64,000 nucleotides of DNA from Trissonchulus latispiculum (Eukaryota > Nematoda > Enoplea > Enoplida > Ironidae): assembly GCA_030248195.1 (NCBI GenBank), contig JASAND010022041.1, positions 62,001 through 126,000 of the forward strand. Direction: 5' to 3'. The position numbers were made by a program, and so were the translations under genes. Positions 58,921-64,000 of the stretch are shown piece after piece; the stretch's first letter is position 1; each line of letters starts with the position of its first letter. The notes beneath the pieces were generated by a model that did no database searches, was not told where the DNA came from, and saw nothing but the letters and a program-made list of their open reading frames with translations.

Positions 58921-60204
58921 CTAAACAATGACTTTTAAATGGTTTGATTTATATTCACAACTCAACACGTTACAAGAATTCACAACTAAGAGTCTAGTGT
59001 TCATATTGAATTCTGCCAATTTCTCACAAACTGCAACACATGCTTATTACTCCGAATGGTAAACTAGAAGAAACAGATAGATGTACTTTTGTGGGATATT
59101 GTTTACTAGCTGCTACACTTTCGAAAGAAACGCGCGTAATACCGCAACAAAATCATTTGCATAACATAATTTGTATAATTTTGTTTAAATAGCGTTTTGG
59201 TTGAAAGTCAGCCAGTGTTTAGTTGTACGTCGCGTTGGATCGGTTGGGGATATTTAAAGGAGTCGCCGTCTAGTATTTGGGGGATAAGCGATTTGGGTGT
59301 ATGGAGCTGAGCGCTTTATTTAGATGTTTTTATATTCGTCTGTCATTTTCTCTTGCTTTGAATTGTTTTGTTTCAATTTGAGTCATTTTGAAAGTGTGAC
59401 AATTTTTATAGTTATTTTTAGAAAGCAAAAGTCATGCAGTGGTTTGAATCTTTATAGGCAGTTTAGGGTTTTTCTTGCGTTAGTCACGAACATTTAGGTC
59501 CAGTAGTTCTTTTTAATTCACTCTGCATTCTCGCTCTCTGATATTTTCTAGACTTAGGCATCACCCACCGAGCACCTATCTGCAATCCCTTACTGAGCCC
59601 GATATAACGGTTTATTCAATGAGATACACAGCAACCTACTAAAAGTGGCGAATGTAACTTTTGGGTAGATGCCCAACCTTTCTAGAATTTTATCAGGGAA
59701 AACGAGAATTTGACAGACGTGGAAAATGAACAGCTCGGCTATGGCAGGTCTATCGTATTTTGACGCTCCTGTATAGTTAGACAGTTGGACTCCAATGGCT
59801 TCAAAACAACGGATTACAAAACTTGGGGGTCGTGTGGTCGCGGTGGGGTCCTCCCCGACGCCAGCCCTGGGGAATAGTCCCAGGAATTGGGAGAAGGACT
59901 CCTAGGCACCGGGAGGGCTATGTACCCGATCTCCGTCCATATTTCTGGGAGAGACTAAATTCAAAGTCTAAGCCTGTAACGGATGAAGGTTCAGGGTGAC
60001 AGGGGTACCTCTCTGCCAAATAGCTCCTCCCCCTCCCAAAAATTTGTGTCGAATTCAGTTTCAGTCTGGGACACCTACGTCTACTCCCCCGTCTACCTCC
60101 CAAGATCCTTTGCCGACAAAAATTCGGGGGGGGGGTCTGTGACCGGGGGAAAACTGTGAAAAACTGGTGCTACCCGCTTACCTTACATACCTCCCAAGCT
60201 AAAG
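58921..60204. other. no supported gene; upstream region of mucin-like exon
   Basis: It should contain the intron and first exon of the mucin-like gene, but I could not identify them. A G/C-homopolymer stretch at about 59820-60150 (runs of G, CCTCCCC) looks like transposon debris. Confidence 0.4.
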
Positions 60205-60480
60205 TGAAATCCGGAATTCGGGAATTTGGTGCATTTTCAGGCATTATTACAAGATTTGTTCAGCTCATCAAGAGCTTTCGAATAATTTCCATATTGTGGG
60301 GTATTGGGGAACATTTTTAAAATCCGGTTTTCTCGACTTCTGGGAATTGTGTGCATTTTCAAGAGTTCATTCCATTACAAAAGTTGTTCAGCTCGATAAG
60401 AGCTTTCGAATGATACCTATCTTGTGGGTATTGGAGAAAATTTTTAAAATCCGGAAATTTTGAAAACACGGAATTCCGAA
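60205..60480. repeat. ~128-bp tandem repeat, about two copies
   Basis: The block TTGTTCAGCTC...AAGAGCTTTCGAAT occurs at about 60256 and 60384, each followed by AAAATCCGG. A partial third copy follows. AAGAGCTTTCAAATGAT recurs alone near 63480. Confidence 0.7.
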
Positions 60481-63400
60481 ATTGGGTGCATTTCCCTGAA
60501 AACTTTTTCAGAGCAAAAATATGCAGCGGGACCAGCTCTATTCGATCGTGAAAATAAAATTTTGATTGCAATAAAAATCTGGCGAAAAACTAATAGTTTT
60601 ACTAGTTTTTCCGTGAATGAAACCCGGAATTCTGGATTTTCGAAATTTCGGGTTCCTGAGGATTCTAAAAATATATACATTGTTGGGTTTTACTCCAAAG
60701 GTTAATCTGCTATGAACGGTCGAAGTTTGTACACACATTTTTTGGTCGTACTATAATTTTACTACACCAACAGTAGTAATGGTTAACAACAGTGGAAACT
60801 GGAAGCAATGAGCTTTTAATTCTCAAACCATGCATGCATATTTGTTCTTTGCAAACAGTTAGTTCCCGCAAATAAGCAGCTGCAGTTGCCAGTTTTTCAG
60901 GCTATAGGATTTTTTCGTAGTTTAGGCATGTGTTCAACATTTGTTTTCTTGTTTAGTTGATAAACTTTACCAAAATTCAACTTACATCCTTCATAACTCA
61001 AAACTCTTAATTGTCATCCATCACCCAAAGTTTTACACGTTTTTAACGTTTTAATTTAATACACGTTTTTAACTGAAACTTATCAAAAAGGTTTTACTGT
61101 AACTTTTGCTATGAAATCCTCATTTGACTTTAGCATTTAATCTCGAAGTTCAAAAGATCAGCGCTACCGGCCAAAGACAGGTTTAGGTTTGGCGTCGCTT
61201 AGCAAATAGTGAACGGCCTAAACTCAATGTATGTCAGGCTGCACAGCTTCACAGACAAAGCATCACTAATGAACGTTGATACAAATCTAATTTGCATATT
61301 CCATTAAGCATCAGCAAAAGCCCATTTTTCTTTAACCGAGGGGGGCACTGGAATTATTCGTCTTTACGAAATGGAAAGAAAAGATATTAAAATTTTAATA
61401 AATCATTTAATAAAAGAATTTCTCGTGCCTCTACAGCACCAGGTGGTATGCAGCAAACTATATTTTCAAACAAAAAGCACAAAGGACCTTTTTACGACAG
61501 GTCACCTTCCGTTCAAAAATCAGCCACATACGAGGTAAGTGATGAGCATATGCAATAATTTGATCCTGACGAGAAATCAGTTCAAACCGAGCTACTAACA
61601 AGAACAAATATATATCTCGCCTCTAGGCGAGATAAAAACCACACTTTTTCAACAATACAGTAAAGATGTTATAGAACCAAAACTAGTTTTATTATGTTCG
61701 TTAAACTCAGCATCTGAGATCCGAAACATTCGGGACTACGGTGAGATTATTGTGCTTCGTTAATATCATATTATAAAGTAGATTACGATCGGTGATACTC
61801 AATTTTTTCTCAAAAAGTAGTTTTTAGTGATAATTGGGGACTAGGATATTCAAAGATCCTAACTCATATAAAACTGGGACCCAATCATGTGCAAAAATAA
61901 GTGCTGCTTATTTTTTCCTATTTTTGAAGTGTATATCTATAAACGCTTGCATTTGGTGGATTCTTTAATTGCTTCTCAAGTTCCTAGATATCATAACTGC
62001 CTGGAACACTCTTCAACCCATCAACTTTCTTTATTCTTAATGTTATCTGCCAGCGTGTCGCTGATGTCAAGAGGATAACAATAAGAACAAAGAGTAATTG
62101 AATATTACTTTTGCGAATCGTGCATAAACCATAAACCATAAACTTACAAAATACTTACCGTCCACCGTGCCGGAAAATGCTGCAACCAAAATACAAATGT
62201 GTAGAAGGTCGCCATATCCATCTGTCTTGAATAAAGCATTCATTGTCTATAGCCTTCTTCTATCTTAGCAACAAGAAAACAGTTCCAGATTTTAACAAAC
62301 AGGAAAGGAGATTAGTCAGATACAGGAGGAACCTGAATCAGATTTGCAGAATTTGCAGAACCCCCTTTGCAGAATTGTATCATTCTGCATAGTGGATGGA
62401 TGCACAGATGGATAAAAGGGAAAGAGGGGAAGCTGCTTATTCGACCACGTCCATAATGGGTATCCAAAACATTCCCTCATCAGGGGTAAAATATGGGCTG
62501 CAAGGGTGGAAAATTGCCCATAAAATAGTGTTTCCAATGACTCAAATGTCCAATTTTCTCATTTTCTTTCCATGTCCTTCCGCATAAAATCAAATGGTTT
62601 ATGTAATTTTAATTAAGTGATTTTTGCTCAAATTCAAAAAGCAAAACTAACGAAGGCAGAGTTAATCCATAAGGTCCGTTTCCACAATTAGTGCTTCAGA
62701 GCGGCCGGGTTGAGCCGACCAAAAAAGTCACAAGGAGTCCATGGAAAAGGCTTTTACTTTAGTTCGACTGAATTCACATTCAATCTTGGATTTGCTATGT
62801 GATAATTTTCTGCTCTGTTCAAATTTCAGTGTTGACTGCAAATATTGTGAAATAAGGACGGCGCCTGAACGGCCCAGACGACCAACGGCCTGCCACAGGC
62901 TGCCCGGCCAGACACTCAAAAGTCGCGGCCGGCCTCCCTCTGCGTGATCGTTCTAAACTGCAAACTACCTCCAACCTTCTGAGCGTCGTTCTACTCAGGC
63001 CCTTCCGATTTCTCGGGAAAATGCAGTACTTCTTCCAGCAGTGGTACGAAAGCGAAAAGGCAGCTACTAACAAACAAACAAACAAAACAAAAATCAGTTA
63101 ACAAAAACAAAACAAGGACAGTAAAACAACAACAAAACAAAACAAAACAAAAACCGCTAACAAAACAAACCAGCTAGACAAATGTTGCTCCAAATCGAAC
63201 AATAACGTTTTTTCAATCTAAATAAAAATACTCTGGAACTGAAATCGAAATCTACATTAAAGACTACCAAAGAGAGAATATACAGAGAAACTTATTGGAG
63301 AAAATTGAGGGACGGAATGGGGACTTATCGCATGCCCACTCACCTTTCAATTGTTAACAATCTTATTTGCATAACCGAATTGGCACTGTCATTTTCCCCT

Positions 63401-64000
63401 TTTATTGAGAGACATATCTCAATTTGTGTACATACATTTGCAAGTGTTGTCCCTATTACAGCTTTTGCCTGCGCAGCAAGAGCTTTCAAATGATAAATAA
63501 CAACAGTTTCCGCAATTTTTCAATTTTTACGATCAGGTAACGTCTCCGTATCGAGTACTTTTGTGTTCCGCGTCAGGGTGGGCTCCAGTCGTGTACAGGA
63601 GAACTTCACCCCTTCTCCAATCAACAGGCAAAATTTTAACCAACCTTAACACAAATTAGGGTACATACTTGTCGCTAAATTTGATCGTTTTGAGAATAGT
63701 AGCTAATTTTTTCTACATTTTGGTGCTTTGACCCTGTTACAACGTTTGTTCTTACTCAACCAGAGTCTTTACACCATGTCGATATTAGGCAGTACTTTGA
63801 AATTTGACCATATAAAGCATCACTGTATCGATACATATGTATGTACTTTCGCATGTCGTATCGTGATGAGCTGCACAGGTTTTCGGGAACTGTTCGCTCC
63901 ACCTCCTGCAAAGGGCAAAATTTGAGCCAAATCGATTGAGTCAAACTCGAGATAGATGGGACAGTTTAGGCTTAACTTGTTTACTAATACACTAAATTCT
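60481..64000. other. no supported gene; scattered small repeats
   Basis: Short open frames only. Visible structures are a 10-bp-arm hairpin TATCTCGCCT-CT-AGGCGAGATA near 61610-61632 and an A/C-rich (AAAAC)n tract at about 63065-63165, possibly the tail of a retroposon. A short coding-like plus-strand stretch near 62870-63060 has no supported splice sites. Confidence 0.4.

Noticed and set aside
62728..63085. Coding-like stretches on both strands near 62.8-63.1 kb
   Set aside because: Short, GC-rich and open in several frames, without convincing splice sites or homology. Possibly a non-coding exon, but unsupported.

Overview
This is AT-rich animal nuclear DNA, probably from an invertebrate. 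Host coding sequence is cut by GT-AG introns. Non-coding DNA is dense with foldback transposons, MITEs, (AT)n tracts and nested insertions. Endogenous virus-like DNA fills the centre. Nothing seen fixes the species.

1-25 kb: minus-strand exons from 22985 down to 4729 have matching splice phases and join into one disordered N-terminal region of about 1,560 residues. I read it as a supervillin-like actin/membrane scaffold, because a short stretch around a SLTDKMKFF motif and a following RFQTQPITL motif looks like supervillin. The gelsolin-like C-terminus would lie left of the window, and the true first exon was not found. Its introns hold a 3.7 kb long-TIR transposon with two nested MITEs (17.1-20.8 kb), further foldback elements at 20.8-22.0 kb and a TTAA-flanked foldback at 12.6-13.4 kb.

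25.5-54.4 kb: two diverged copies of one Polinton/Maverick (adintovirus-type) element lie head to head. Arm 1 is on the minus strand (25.5-34.4 kb) and arm 2 on the plus strand (34.5-54.4 kb). Both lack the same 5' end of the element, including the polymerase N-terminus. Gene order is protein-primed family B DNA polymerase, DD35E integrase with chromodomain, a heptamer minisatellite, zinc-finger packaging ATPase, two small conserved Polinton proteins, a NADAR protein, a TATA-binding-protein (TBP) homologue, a small capsid-associated protein, a Lys-rich peptide, the double-jelly-roll major capsid protein, a membrane protein (arm 2 only), a zinc-finger protein and a short BH1-bearing Bcl-2-like protein. 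A 10.85 kb TTA-flanked insertion splits the polymerase gene of arm 2. Each arm carries different inactivating lesions.

The most interesting point is a possible self-contained transcription system. The element encodes a two-repeat TBP homologue that keeps all four DNA-intercalating phenylalanines. Many of its genes have a TATAAAAG box 34-41 bp before the ATG, conserved in both arms. NADAR and Bcl-2-like genes in the same unit suggest counter-defence and control of cell death.

54.4-64 kb: a single long minus-strand exon (54607-58920) encodes a Thr/Ser-rich mucin-like protein built of repeats of about 510 bp. The final 5 kb shows no supported gene, only repeats.
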